A stretch of 64,000 bases of DNA from Epiperipatus broadwayi (taxonomy: Eukaryota; Onychophora; Udeonychophora; Euonychophora; Peripatidae): the NCBI GenBank assembly GCA_028023455.1, contig JAQFVV010006246.1, forward strand, positions 5,410,363 to 5,474,362. The letters are read 5' to 3'. The notes under the pieces are model-generated. The model made no database searches and was not told where the DNA came from. It worked only from the letters and a program-made list of their open reading frames with translations. The translations under genes and the position numbers were made by a program. Numbering within the stretch: the first letter of the stretch is position 1; every line of letters begins with the position of its first letter. Below are positions 13,485 through 26,360 of the stretch, in pieces.

Positions 13485-13500
13485 TAATGATGATGATAAG

Positions 13501-16500
13501 AAGTAGAACTATCAATGAATAATTTAATAGTGTTTTTTATTTTTATTATCGATGTTTATTTAACTATGCCTTGAGTAAAACTAACACAAATGGTTTTTGT
13601 GTTTTTTATTTTAAAAAAGGATAGTAAAATAATAATTATAAATTATTTTTATACTTCATTAAAATGTGACTTTGTCCACTGGGTTTTAGGAAGTGTTTTT
13701 TTTTTTAATTATTTTTGCGTCTGGTTTGAGAGAGACCTGTGATATATTTGAAAAGTATTGTCAAGATTATTTACATTTTGGACGGATTTAGAAAATGATT
13801 ACGACGAATTATATCACATATATATTTTTTATCGTTGTACATATTTTTAAGTCTGATACCGAATACATTCCAGTGATTATAAAGATTTATTTTTTTTTAC
13901 ATTAAAAAAAAAATGCGAGAATGAGCTTATTTAGAATTATGTTTTAATTTTTTAATACAGTATTGTTATTTTAACATTTTAAAAATATATTTTTAAATGT
14001 TGATAATTGTTTTATTACTTTAAAAAAAAAGAGTTCCTCACAAAGTCATAAACAATGAATAAGATATTAGGACCTTTTATAAGAGGAATGATATCTTAAC
14101 ATTTATGTTGTTACTATTACTAACAGCAATTTAAAAATTAATATAGCATTCTAAATTTTTTTTTAAAAAAGTATACAAAATTAATGATGGCATTTTCAAA
14201 TACTAAACAAACTCATTTGTGAAATATATATATATAATTATATTATTTGCTAATCTTTTTGGTCTATGACATTTTGAGCTAACTTTTAATCATGTGAGAA
14301 ATAAACATTTCGTTTTGAAAGATTTTTAACTTTGTCTAATTATAACTCACCATACCTGCACAATCTAGCATCTTAACAGGGTTATTACATCGTTTTTCCA
14401 AGAGCATAATTATACTTCAAGGGAAAAAAAAATTAAAGTGACATTTACCATCAAGTGCCTACCTCTTTTGCAGTTTTAATCAATCAATCACTTTTAAGTT
14501 TTTTTTGACATGCCGTAAATTTTTGCTTTTAAACGCCTATATTGCTTTTAAAGCTCAACATTCATTTTATTATTCTGTCTAGCAGAAAATTCTACAGTTT
14601 CATTTTACTCAATCACTATTGATGATAATACTGCATTGATTAGTACAATATAACACTAAATCATCCATGCAATCGAAAATGTAAACGGTAAAAGAGGGTG
14701 GTAAATAAAGCATTGTGTAACAGTAGTAAAGTGCATTGATGTTTTAGTATTATATGGTATATATTTGGCAATGCAATAAGAAAGAGTGGTTAGTACAATG
14801 ATAGTGTATCAGATTCTGGAACATTGTCACAGAATGCAATTTTTTTATTTTTGGGAAGTAGCAGTTACTTTGAAGAATAAATATCAAATTTCCTCCCAAT
14901 ATGTCTGAGTTATAATCTATTATTTTAAAACCATTACTCATTTTAAACTTGGAGTTTACTAATTTATGACATATACTCATTTAATATTGGATTATTTTAT
15001 ATTCTTGCTTGTAATTACAATACATCAAATGATAGTAATATTTTGAGTAAAAATATACCCAAGTTTTTTACAATGATTTTTCACTTAGAATGAGCCGTTT
15101 TGACAGTCACTGCATACGTTATATGAAAATTAAATGGTAACATAACATTCATATTCAAAAAGACAATATCATCATTTTGATCATAGTTCTTATCGACATT
15201 GTAATAAAGTCTAAAAAATCAGTCTTTTATTGGCAATGATGCAATAACATTGTCCAATTTTCTTTAAACTCTTTAAAAAGTAACTTTGGAGCAGTAAGTA
15301 ATAAATGGACACAGATATCATTATATAAAACAGTTTTAATATCATTACCTTTTTGTGAAATGTCTAAGAATTTCAAGGATAAAAGGCATGCAAGATTAGG
15401 CTTAATGAATCCGGCAACAAATGATTTTCTTTCATTCAATAAATTGCTTTCCAAAAAAAAAAAAAACTTAGAACATTTACTTGCACAATTAAATTTTTTT
15501 CCTCTGAAAAAATTTCAATAACAACAATATCACTCTCAAACCTTGACAGCTCCTTAATCTGAAATTGTAAGCTAAGTTGGTATATTCTGTTTATTTACAT
15601 TTACAAAAAAAAAGTAAAAAGACTATATATATAGAAAGTAGGTCAAAAGAACACAAATTAGTATTTTTGATGATAGATTTGTAATTTAATGTTTTCTATA
15701 TTACAATTGTTTTTAATGAAACTAGAATCCATTGACTAATTTATTGAGCTCTTAAGAAATAATTACAGCAAGTTATTTGTGATATTCTAAGTTAATCAGT
15801 ATAATTTTGTTATCAATTTTAATATTATTATTATTATTTATTTTTTATATTAAATATATATCTAATTATTGTCTGTCTATAATCTTAATATATGTCTACA
15901 TTTTTATGCATATATGTTATTTTTAAATGCATCAAAGTCTACTGCTCATTCATTCATGATTATGTGTGAGTGACATGTAGTTTTATTTTAGAAATATGTG
16001 CTAGTGCTTCATATAGTAATAATGACTTATAGGTATTGCCAAAAATCACTTTATTTAAAAGTTCATACCTATTACCATATTAAGTGACCGCATGGTGTAT
16101 GATCATCACCATTATGGTGACCACTATTAAACCTCACTATTATTTTATTTAGTTCAAGTTATATACATTTATATATATATATATTGTGACCGTTAGTTTC
16201 TTCCATGGAGAAACTAACGATTGGTAAATTAAGAGAAATATTAGTTTTAAATAGTCTAGGAAGAAAGTTGTTGTTTTTTTATCAAAGTTTTTTAAGTTAA
16301 ATAAAAGTTGATATATATATTTTTTTAAGAATAAAAGATTTTAGATCCCGAATATATAACGTATAAACAAAAGTATGTTTATACTTTTTCAAAATTATAA
16401 TGTATAAGTATAGAGAGGGAAGGGGGTTGATTGTCTTGTGCCCACTGTAAAACTTCAAAACAGTTGATTTTATAAAAGATTAAACATAAAAATTAAATGA

Positions 16501-17370
16501 ATGATATTTTAAAAGTGAAAGTTAACATTACGACTAAAAATTTAACTTGCTAATTATAGCAATTGCTTAATATTAAATTATATGAAGAGATAGCTATTCA
16601 AATTTCAAAAAATTATGGAATAAATTTAATGTTAATGAAAGAACCAACAAGTACATGGCTAATAATTATTATTTATGTGTGGGTGTGTGATGTATATAAT
16701 TTTAATTATTAAGGAAATCTTAAGGTCTTACACATCATGTAGTATACCATGTAATAGTGTCGTGAGAGAGTGGATTATTTTAACTTGATTTTAAAGAAAT
16801 CAATTATTGTTTTCACTCATAAATCTTTAATCAAAATTTAGTCTATTTATTTTTATTGAAATGATTTTTTAAAATAAAATTTTCCACCATTGTTTTTTTT
16901 TTTGTTGTTGTTGTTGTTCAAAACGGGAAAATCTCTCAAGAACACATGGTAAGGGAAAATTTGTGAATAATTAATGTCCAGACTAAGGTTGATAGACCAA
17001 TTAAATTTTAATATTAGGAGTCAAAGAGTAAACAGTTATGTCAGAGGAATGATTGACAGGCAAATTGAATAAAAATAAGCTCATATTTTGGGCTAAGTCT
17101 TCTCTAAAAATCTTGTGTCAAGGGAGCATGTACCAATTCTGCTTCTCAATCTATCGTCTGATTAAATTTTTTTTTTTAAAAAAAGTGTATATTTTGTTTC
17201 TTATAAATGGAGCACTAGAAGATTAAATAGGCACACTGATTTCCTTTGTAAAATCAATTGGTGCCAAAATTTTACCAATCTAACTAGAAAATTAATACAC
17301 CATGCTTAATTCAACACATCCAGCTTGGAAGTTTCAATGTACACGTCAGATGTTTCAGGTACAGACTTTT
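13501..17370. other. Non-coding stretch with simple repeats
   Basis: No gene was recognised between the RTE element and the tandem repeat at 17371. It contains homopolymer tracts, TA microsatellites, a (GTT)n tract at about 16900-16918 and the hairpin listed separately. Open frames on the minus strand at 14750-14980 and 15227-15454 have no family motif that I can name. Confidence 0.5.
16191..16219. repeat. Perfect short hairpin
   Basis: CGTTAGTTTCT (16191-16201) is exactly complementary to AGAAACTAACG (16209-16219) across a 7-nt loop TCCATGG. It directly follows a TA microsatellite. It may be the end of a decayed transposon or a chance palindrome. Neither a terminator nor a microRNA is supported, because the stem is only 11 bp. 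Confidence 0.6.
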
Positions 17371-17575
17371 ATTGATACCTATTCTATCTTAAATAACTTA
17401 CTGATTAGATTTGGATGGATAATTGTACTGCAAACTTTTCTTAATATTGATTTTATCTTGAATAATTTGCTTATAATATTTGAATGGATGTTTTATTACA
17501 AACTTTTGTAATATTTTATTCTGCTTCAAATATTTACCTTTAATATTGGATGAACATGTTATAAAATGTAATAAA
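17371..17575. repeat. Three-copy diverged tandem repeat, about 68 bp
   Basis: Three successive segments share the order: T-rich start, ATCTTRAATAAYTT, GATTWG-like AT tract, TTTGGATGGATR, then AYTRCAAACTTTTNNTAATAT. Copies start at about 17371, 17447 and 17512, and the third is most diverged. The short open frame through it is repeat-derived. Confidence 0.6.
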
Positions 17576-18989
17576 AAGCTGAAAGTGTAATAAATGCCAA
17601 TTTTATATTTATATTATATTCCATCAAAGACATAATAATGTCAAAATAATAATTTATACTTCCTATAATTATTATTATAAAGTAAATCTTTTGTGTTCTC
17701 GTGTGAGAATAGATGTAAAAGAAAGTTGAAAACTCAAGCCGAAATAATCTAATAAATATGAGAATAAAGTAATATTAAAGAAACTTTCATGGAAATAATT
17801 TTCAAAGTATATTATATTGAGCATCTAGTCCTGTTAAACATCTTCAAATGGAATGCTTTGTATAAATCTTTACTACATGATTAAAAGTATTATAATAAGC
17901 ATCTATCCTAAATTGAATCCAGGAATAATGGAAAATCAATTCAGTGGATAATGAGAATTCTTCAAAAAATAAGTGATATAATAAATATGTGAATTACTAT
18001 ATCATTTGATTAATAAAAGTGACAGATCATAAAATTAGCTACTATTTTAAATGTGTGTTTGTACCAATAAACATTGATATTTTGGACAACTTCGATAGCA
18101 TTCTGTCATGGCCATGCATGCATTTTATTTTTCATTTAAAATAATGTGTTTTCTCTTTGGATAATCTACACTTTGTGGGAGAACAACTATAGTTAATTGG
18201 TACAGTTGCAATTTGGTACCTGGGTACCTCTGTCCGTCTTGTCCCATTTTGGAGTTACAATATGTAATTTCATTTTGCATTCAATTACAAAAAGAATGCC
18301 CAACTTGAAACAAAGTATGACTATACATTATAGATTAATAAAGTATAAGTCCCTCACACATCCTCAGATATCATTTATATATATGTACTTATTTTGTACT
18401 TTTCTCCACATATTGTGTATATAGATGGGGTTTCCCCCCCTTTATTTGTTATTGTTAAATGTAACTGCCCCACATGAATCATAGTGATCATATCATCTAT
18501 TAGGATATTATATGTACTTATAATTTTTTCAGATTGTTATTATTATTATCCTTGAAAAAGACTGTAAAAAAATAATTAAAATGTTAGATTTTAAATTATA
18601 TATATATATATATTAAATTGAACCAGAAAATAATACAAGTTTTTTTCAAGAAAAGTGTTATTTAATATATGTAAATATTTCTTGTTGGTTTATACATTTA
18701 AAGGTCGTGATAAAAGCATTTATAGAAATATATAAATTCATAAACAAACTCATATTACAAATATTATTTTTAAAAAATAAACTATAAAAAAAATTTGGAA
18801 ATAAATTAGATGGTCACAGGCCATGGAATTGGAGAGTAATGTGTGATCAAACTTAATGTAATGTATTGAAATTTAATATTAAAGTTGCCCCTACTGTCTT
18901 TGCAATTTTTAGAGGTAAAATAAAAATTTTACCTAGTGATACTTGGGAACTGTCCCATTTATTTATTTTTTACAAATAGTGTTTAATTA

Positions 18990-19440
18990 TAGGGACTTAA
19001 ACCCAGACTTTCAAGCTCCCTTTTATCATCTATTCCATCTTACATGCAAAAATGATAAATGATTTCCAATATACATATTTTGTGCTAAACCAGTACTCAT
19101 CAGTTGGTCCAGATCATCATTTCCCACACACATATATAACCAGTGCTCAGTTTATATTAAGATAGCAAATCTTCAAACTTTGATGGACAGACTTCATTTC
19201 TCTCCACTCTCCAACTAGTTAACTGTCAATACCATTGAAAATCTAATGTTGGTATGTTCAAAAATTCTTGTTTGTCAATTTTGTTGTTATATTCATATTG
19301 ACCATAAGTCATTCTGATCCCTCATATGCAGGATTTTAGGTCCATTTAATTACACAGAAGAGGAATGAGCAGAATACATGCTGAATGTGTAATATTTAAA
19401 TCCAAGTATATTACATATATTTTAAGCTAGATGGAATTAT
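18990..19440 (+). repeat. Unnamed interspersed repeat R1, copy 1
   Basis: This segment contains ACCCAGACTTTCAAGCTCCC, CCAGTACTCATCAGTTGGTC, CACACACATATATAACCAG, AGATAGCAAATCTTCAAACT and, near the end, ACACAGAAGAGGAATGAGCA. The same series in the same order is found at 61770-62285, and the first half recurs at once in copy 2. No protein-coding motif was seen. It is a dispersed repeat of unknown class. Confidence 0.8.
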
Positions 19441-19700
19441 AAGGCATTTGAACCCAGACTTTCAAGATCTCTTTTATCATCCACTTCATCTTATACAACT
19501 GATACATATGACAACATACATGTGAAAAAAATAAATGATCTCCAATATATGTATTTTGTGCTGAACCAACACTTATCAGTTGATCCATATCATCAACTTC
19601 CACACAGATATATAATCTGTGCTCAGTTTATTAAGATAGCAAATCTTCAAATTTTAAATTATTGCTTTAAAAACATTTATCCAATGAATGATTTAATTCA
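19441..19700 (+). repeat. Repeat R1, copy 2 (partial, directly adjacent)
   Basis: The first half of R1 is repeated: AACCCAGACTTTCAAGATCT, TTCATCTTATACAACTGATAC, CTGAACCAACACTTATCAGT, TTGATCCATATCATCAACTT and TAAGATAGCAAATCTTCAAA. It starts where copy 1 ends, giving a head-to-tail dimer with the second unit truncated. The 65-codon frame over it is incidental. Confidence 0.75.
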
Positions 19701-20560
19701 GATTGAAAAATGTTTTTAAATGCATAATTCCAAATAATGTTATCGCCCAAAGAATTCTACTAATTAGATAAATTGCACATTAAAAATTGTCTACATAATT
19801 TTTATATTAAAATGATATTCCTAAAAATATAATTTATATGACTACTCTGACAAATTAAAAATATGTAAACCCACTTATTAATAAATTTTTAGATAAATTG
19901 CAGTTAAAGTCACTTTTCTAAACTGAAAATTTTAATAAAATTATTTATGAACAGAAGTGATTAATAATAATTTCTATAGAAAAAATTGTATTTAAAACAA
20001 ATTCTAAAAACAGCTGTCAAACTATTTATTATAACAAAAGTCAAAGAATGTTTTAATGTATTATGATTTTTTTTTTAATCTGTAAATTTTTATTATTATA
20101 TTTTAATTTATTTTGTTCCATTTTTCTGTGGTTTTTAGCTGTATTTTATTTTTGTATTTATTTAATAAGGTTTTTTTTTTTATTTATTACAATTTTTTCC
20201 TATTGTTTTGCTCAATAAACTATTTTAAATAAGTAAATAAAAATCTTTTGAATAACTAACCTGTTGTACGGCAAAACCTCTTCAACCCTCATTAGGCTTG
20301 CCTACTTCCAGATGGTGAGTATTTGAGCAGATTTCTATCCTTATTTTACCCACTAGCTAAGGATATCTAGCTACCCATTTACTGATCAATATTAAATGAT
20401 TAGTTAGATTGCTAATATGCTCTTAAAGTTTTGTTTTTTTTTTAGCTTGAATTTGAACTCAAGTTGCAGTCATCATGTGTAAACATGCTACTTCTGCACA
20501 ATTAGATCCTTTAAATAATTTTCAAAGATGCAGTTTTCATGGCTTATATCAGATGCTAAA
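19701..20560. other. Non-coding stretch
   Basis: A/T-rich sequence with poly-T runs, and one slightly G+C richer segment at 20260-20370. No gene or repeat structure was recognised. Confidence 0.5.
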
Positions 20561-23063
20561 ATTGTGCAGTACAATCATGAGATTAGTGATATAAATAAGT
20601 GGAGAAAATTGGTGAAAGTTTTTATAAGAGAAAATCAAATTTATTACCAGTGAAAGAAATACATTTAAGAGTTAAAGAACTGCATCTTTATAAAGATAAA
20701 TGGAAGTGGCTAAGTTGATGTGAAGAAAAAGAGGATATAGAGATTATTATTAAAAGATTACTTTTGGAAAAAAATTGTAAAGAACATACATGAATTAGAA
20801 TGAAATTGGATAGAGAGAAATAGATTTGGTATATGTTTAGCTACTAAAAATGGGGAGAATATTAAATGAAAATATTTGGTAGGATTTATATAGGGATATA
20901 AATGAGTTTAGAAAGAATAATTGTAAAATATTGATAATAAAAATGGTCATAGAAATAAAATGAATGGAATGAAGAATGTGAATGAGCATTATTAAAAAGA
21001 ATGTGAATGAACATTATTAAAAAGAATGTGTATGAAAGATGAATTGAAAATTTGAACAAAATATGTTGGAAAGTTTATATGTTTATATGTTCAAGGAATT
21101 AGTGAAGTGTTGATGTGGACTAAAAAGGATATAGTAGAGTAGAATTAGAATACCTGAAAGGCTGAATACTTATATTTATAATAAGATTGAGGTGAATGGA
21201 TGGCAAATAAGTGATAAAATTAAATTAAGTAGGTTTAATAATATCTTGAAAAGAATTATGAAAGATAATGATTTTAAAAATTATGAAGAAAGGATGGATA
21301 TGGTAAAGAAGATTGCATATGAGTGCTTAACAGGATTAATAATAGAAAATGGAAAGAAAAAAAACTTTAGACAGAGTTTTTAAAAAAAGCATATAGTAAC
21401 TACAAGGCTGTTAAAAACCAAATGATAGAGAAACAAGTAAAGGTAAGGTGAGATAGTTATTTTAAAAAGTAAAAAAATGCTAAAATAAGAGTTAAGATGA
21501 AAATTAAATGAACTTAATAAAAAAAAATGTAGGAAATTACTGCAGGAAGGGAGGTTTGTAAATAAATTTGGAAATATATGAAGAGAAATAAGAAGAAAAA
21601 AAAGAGTGTTATGCTATTAAGTGCAGAAAGCATATGTTAGATGATGAAAAAGCTTGGAAAAACTATTTAATGAATTTAGTTAGTGAAATTGGAGATCTTA
21701 ATTCATAAAATGATAGATAAAGTGACAGATGAAAATTGAATAGAGCAATAGGCAGATTAAAAAAAAGGAAAAGTAAAAGAACTAGATATATAACATCTGA
21801 AATGGCAATAGATTTGGTAAAATATGCACTGCTTGGTTTAAGAGAAAGTTTTAATAAAATTATAATTGATAATAAGATTCCAGATGAATAAATGGATGTG
21901 AGAATTATTATATAAAAGGAAAGATTTTAGGTTGTTATTTAGCTGTGAACCAGTAGTATTAACTTCCACAGTTTATAAATTATTTACATACATCTTAAAA
22001 GATAAAGTTAGGACTTGAATGAAAAAGAGTGAAATTTTGGGGGAGATTAAGAATGGATTTCATTCAAGAACAATGCTATATAAATAATTCTAATAGAATG
22101 AATAGAAATTGATTGTGAAAAGTCTTGAAAACATGGATGTGGACTGAGGGTTATTAAAAATGATTAAGAGTCTTTAAAAGAATATTTTTTATAAGCACCA
22201 AATGGAGGATTTAGAATCAGTGAAAGTTAAAATTTGCATAGAATCGGAATTTTGTTTCTGCAAGAATTGGGAATTAGAAATGAGGTATAAGTTCCTGTAA
22301 TTGAAACCAGGAGGATGGCTCTTTTTTGTTATTGCAGATGATATGATACTTTTTGCAAGTATTTTAGAAATTATTTAGTTGTTATGAGATATTGAGAAGC
22401 AGGAGAAGCATGATAAATTAAATTCAATGAAGATGGAAAATAGGATACGTTTGTCTTGAAGTAGGGGAATATAAATATTTAGATACATTATTAAATGGGA
22501 AATGGATAAAGTTGAGTAGGGGGGAAGCAAAAATAGAATGGAATTAAAAATCTAGCATGACTTTCACTTAATAATTATAAAGTATGTAAAATAATTTAGA
22601 AAGAAGTAGTAATACATGTTTTTACATTTGAAAATGAGAAACTTTGAATTGTGAGGAAACAGAGAATTTTTTTAAAAGCAGAATTAAAAAAGGAGCAGGT
22701 AGACATCAATAAGGCTAATATGTAAGACAAGATGAAAAAAATTGGACTTCTTTTATAATGAGGAAAATTTAAAACGTCTGGAAAGCTACCATATATAAAT
22801 GAAAATAAAAAAATAAAAAAAATATTTGATTAGATTATATGGAAAAAAAAACAATAAAGATTTTACATATACAAAGTTAAGAGCTAGACATTTTATTTCC
22901 ATGTACTTATATAAGAAAAGAGATAAATACGTAGAAAATGTATTACAAGTACTATACATAAATATGAGAAATGGAAAAGGATATATTGGGTAGAAAAAAA
23001 TAGAATTATGAAAAATCAATATGAATAAAAAATAGTTCAGATTAAATAAAATAAAAAAAAGTA
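20560..23063 (+). pseudogene. Decayed CR1/I-like LINE (fossil C), host of the gypsy insertion
   Basis: This is a broken LINE pol gene on the + strand. Near 21890-22080 the frames show WMDVRII, then SINFHSL or a frame-shifted VLTSTVYKLFTYILKDKVR, then MKKSEILGEIKNGFHSRTML, matching the RT block before motif A (itLtstvyKifts.L..Rlr.wmE...ilgeiQnGFRkgR). Near 22340 IADDMILFA is the catalytic box. The span 21192-21383 is an open linker-like piece. A 26-bp unit GAATGTGAATGAGCATTATT AAAAAA-like is duplicated at about 20972-21030. The fossil runs up to the left LTR of the gypsy element. Coding-like sequence just right of that element (29240-29440) may be its displaced continuation. Confidence 0.7.
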
Positions 23064-23890
23064 TGTGGTATATTCCTGACAACTTGATTGAGAACCCCCC
23101 CCCCCTCAAATAATATAATAACTAGATTACCGTAGTCAAACAGCATTTATTACATGTTTCAAATATAGCAAAATTTGATTATATACACTTACCCATAACA
23201 TATATATATCTCAGATATTCTACTTTGCTAAATATATTTACAGCACTCTTAAATTTACTGCCCGAAAATTACAGCCCTTTGTTGTAGCATTTCTCTGTCA
23301 ATAACTCAGCTAATTATATTACAAATTTTCCAATATTAAACCCTGATAGCCCTTTAAACTTACAAACCAAAAATAAGATCAGGACAATCTGTTTTAAAAC
23401 TAGTCGGTTTTCTGTATCTTCAGATCCGAATGTCTGAGTTTAACAAAATTTACAAGCGAAGAAAAAAAACATTTCACTGCTGAAATATTGAGTTTATATA
23501 GTCAGCAGTTTTTTTACCCTTATCTGATTCTTCTCATTACTTAAATTCCTGTTGTCAAGAATTTAATTAATGTTACTTTCCAGATCTTCTATTTTAAGTT
23601 GCTTAAACTTTCTCTAATCAGTTCTCCAAGTTGCTCTTCAATACTTTTTAATCAGTCTGTAAAAAAAAAAAAAAAAACTTTTTAATTAACTATTCTACTT
23701 TTTTAATATTACTAATCCCACAAGGTTTACATTATCCCTGTTGTCGATCAAATTCCTAAATGCTTCTCTTTCCATTTTCTTTCATTTATACATTTAATCT
23801 TTTTTTTATTTTTATTTTTGTTACTTATACTTTTGGAATATCCATGTCAATATTTACAATTAAATATTTATTCAATGTATAAATATTATA
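23064..23890 (-). repeat. 3' LTR of the gypsy element
   Basis: This begins TGTGGTATATTCCTGACAAC in + orientation and matches the right LTR through landmarks such as TAGTCAAACA, ATAGCAAAATTTGATTATAT, AAACCCTGATAGCCCTTTA, AATAAGATCAGGA and TTTTCTGTATCTTCAGATC. It includes an 11-bp C run (23095-23105). It ends next to a pyrimidine tract, the complement of the polypurine tract. Confidence 0.85.
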
Positions 23891-23907
23891 CTTTCTCTTC
23901 TCACTCC
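23891..23907 (-). promoter_or_regulatory. Polypurine tract of the gypsy element
   Basis: On the minus strand this reads GGAGTGAGAAGAGAAAG, directly upstream of the 3' LTR, the expected place for the RNase H-resistant primer of plus-strand DNA synthesis. Confidence 0.65.
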
Positions 23908-24209
23908 TGAAGTTATTGTTTATTCTACACGTAGTCATTGCATCTTTTCGGATTTTTATTTAATGCTCACAGGCCTGGGCGATTTATTTTTTCCAGGTTT
24001 CACTTGAATTTCTTCTGAATATTTATGCTTTTTCCCCTCAGTTAACTGGTTTTCCTCTATCTTTTTCCCATTGTTACTTTTTTCATCACTCTGCATCTCC
24101 TGCATCTTGTAATATTTATAGTTACCATAAATCATTTAATCCACTAACCACTTATATTTGATTTGACATTATTTTGTTTATTATTCCACTGATGTAGTTT
24201 TGTCATATT

Positions 24210-24870
24210 ATATCCCTCACACATACTGGCTCACAATTTCAAATGTTTTATATGGGTTCATATTTGGAATACTAATTTGTATGTTGGGATGCAAAACTGC
24301 AAATTTAATCTCACATATTAATTCTGTCAGTGATTTAGCAGTTGTTGTAGATGGTGTTGAATGTTGGTATAGCATAAATGATATTAATGCATCTCACATT
24401 TCTACATTCTTTATCTTTTTTAAAACTTCACTTAACTTCCTATACTGCATTTATCACTAATCCATTTGACTGTGAGTGATATGGTGGTGTGCATATGTGA
24501 TGTATCCCATAGATACTAAAAAACTGGCACAATTCCTCTCCAATAAAACCTGCTCCATTATTGGGTATTACCACTTCTGGAAACTCATGTCTTGAGCAAA
24601 CTGTCTTTAAATACTTGTTTTCTGGGCACTAGTATTTTTTTACTATATGACATTCAATTCATCTTGAATAAGCATCTATTATTATTAATAAAATTTTTCC
24701 ATTAACTGGTCTGTCATGATCAATATGCACGCTCGCCCATGCTTTTGTTACCTTCAAACAAGATGCAAAACATTTCACTAGCAATGTACTTTCTGACTGA
24801 CACACTGAGCAACTTTTTATATAGATTTCTATACCTGCATTAATTTTCAGCCATCAGATGTAGCTATATG
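24210..24870 (-). pseudogene. Gypsy integrase remnant
   Basis: On the minus strand the zinc-binding CSVCQ block lies near 24810, followed by WASVHIDHDRP with the first catalytic Asp (near 24720) and an IIDAYSR block. The second catalytic Asp is replaced: VVIPNNGAGF (24542-24572) has Asn where the family has Asp. The following TPPYHSQSNGLV block has lost the expected Glu. A stop replaces the conserved Trp after DAYSR. Downstream, HSTPSTTTAKSLTELI resembles the family's C-terminal HStTg.sPaELl stretch. Integrase would insert the cDNA; this copy cannot. Confidence 0.82.
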
Positions 24871-25239
24871 ACAAAGCTTTCACATGCACTACATCCCTTT
24901 GTGTAAAAGTTTTAAAACTTTATCCCTCCTTGCAGGTGGGTATAAGAACTCTCCCCATTACTATGCACCCCCCTATGACACATAACTGCTCTCTATTAGC
25001 CCAAAACCCCACTGCCATAAAACTAGGTCTAGTTTTAGTCCAGTCCTTCTTAATCCAGTTTATCAGAATATCATATCCTTTTTCTTCCCTAGTCCACTTT
25101 TAGACTATTTTACTTTTTAACACTTAGGAGTTCATGTTGCCAATGTAATTAACCTCAATCCCCCTATTGACTGGCTCTTGATTATTTGAAAATCTTGATA
25201 ATGCATCTGCATGTGAAATATCTTCATCCTGTGTATATT

Positions 25240-26360
25240 TTGATGTACAGTCACATGCAGCTGATACATTCTGCCATTGTAACATTCATGGACTTAAATG
25301 CTCAGGCACTGCATGGTCATTTCCTAAAATCCCCAACAAAGGCTTATGATCTGCATTAATTGCAAAACTATGCCCAAAAACAAACTACTAATAATAATTC
25401 TTAACTGCAAAAATATTCACCAATGCTTCCTTGTCAATTTGCTTATAGTTCTACTCTGATTTTGGCAATGTTCTAGATGCATATGCCATTGGACACTCAC
25501 TACTATCTATAGGGTGAGCTAACACCACCCCTATCCCCAGTGTTATGCATCTATAGCAATTCTAACTTCCCACTTACTATCACTATCAAAATGCACCAAC
25601 AGCATGTTTGATTCTATCCAATAACCAATTTTGCCCTTAGTGCAATAATTCATATAACAGTTTTACAATCATAGCCTTATTCTTTAAAAATGGCTCGATA
25701 AAAATACTAGCTCTAAAATTCCTAAAGCTGTTATACATTCTTCAGCCTTTCATAATTTCTAACAGTCCTAACAAATGCTGTGCCCCAGAAATTTTAATTT
25801 TTGGATCTTCCATATATTTTTCAAGGTTTAGCTTAGTCCCCACCTTATTTAATTTCCTGCAAACTTTCAAAATTCTCAGCCTTTACAATTCATAAGATGT
25901 CACTGTTATCAAAATATCATCATAGTATGGTGTTACTCCTTTAAACCTCCATGACAATAAATTTAACTTCACCTCAAAAATGTTTGGTGCTGTAGCATTT
26001 CCAATGCGTAAACAATTATATTTGAACAGATCAAACAGTACAGTTAATGTTAAGATTCTTTATGAGTTCTCTGTTACTTTAATTTGATGATAGTAAGAGT
26101 TAGGGTCAAGTTTGGAAAAAAATTTGCATTAGACAAATTTGCTAAAACCTTTCTAACATTTTACTGAATAAAGTACCTTTGTTAAAATATTTATTCACTG
26201 TCACTTGGTTAATTCCCACACATTCTGATTTGACTATGAGATTTACTTATCACCATTATAGGTGCAGCCCATTCTGCATCATCTACTGGGGTTATCATAC
26301 CTGCAACCACCAATGTTTATAATTTTTCCTTGACCTTCTGTGGCTTGCAGATCACTGGAC
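25240..26360 (-). pseudogene. Gypsy reverse transcriptase and RNase H remnant
   Basis: Minus-strand frames show FFSKLDPNSYYHQIKVTENS (RT motif A with catalytic Asp) near 26080-26140, LRIGNATAPNIFEVKL (motif B region) near 26000, and the catalytic box YYDD at 25916-25927 within GVTPYYDDILIT. HLLGLL follows near 25770, at the usual site of the connection-domain F-LG motif. The RNase H start is seen as SKWEVRIAIDA (near 25560), where the family has the catalytic VxxDAS. Many stops and frameshifts are present. The FxxxDxxxYHQI and YxDDI motifs leave little doubt about the Ty3/gypsy assignment. Confidence 0.87.

Larger units (their letters stand above)
10205..13500 (+). mobile_element. RTE/BovB-type LINE, nearly intact
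   Basis: One pol frame (endonuclease, reverse transcriptase, C-terminal domain) covers 10603-13484 and is broken only by one frameshift near 12165-12173 and one in-frame TAA at 12909. That is far less decay than any other element here, so it is probably the most recent autonomous insertion. The 3' end finishes in a GATAATGATGATGATAAG microsatellite (about 13479-13500), typical of the RTE clade, and there is no poly-A tail. The 5' boundary is a guess. The leader contains two related segments, GGAGGCTTTAAAGGAACCAA at about 10260 and GGAGGCTGTAAAGTCACCAA at about 10571. A minus-strand 3' fragment of the same family is at 34560-34990. Confidence 0.85.

Noticed and set aside
15227-15454. 75-codon minus-strand frame with fairly balanced composition
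   Set aside because: No family motif, no splice borders that I could defend and no neighbouring exon; it could be a decayed fragment but cannot be assigned.
16191-16219. A microRNA precursor or bacterial-type terminator
   Set aside because: The stem is only 11 bp with a 7-nt loop, too short for a microRNA hairpin, and the context is eukaryotic.
22786-23109. 107-codon minus-strand frame rich in Phe, Leu and Tyr
   Set aside because: It is an A-rich + strand LINE fossil read in reverse and crosses the LTR border at 23064.
24200-24460. 86-codon + strand frame
   Set aside because: It lies opposite the gypsy integrase C-terminal region, which is recognisable on the minus strand.
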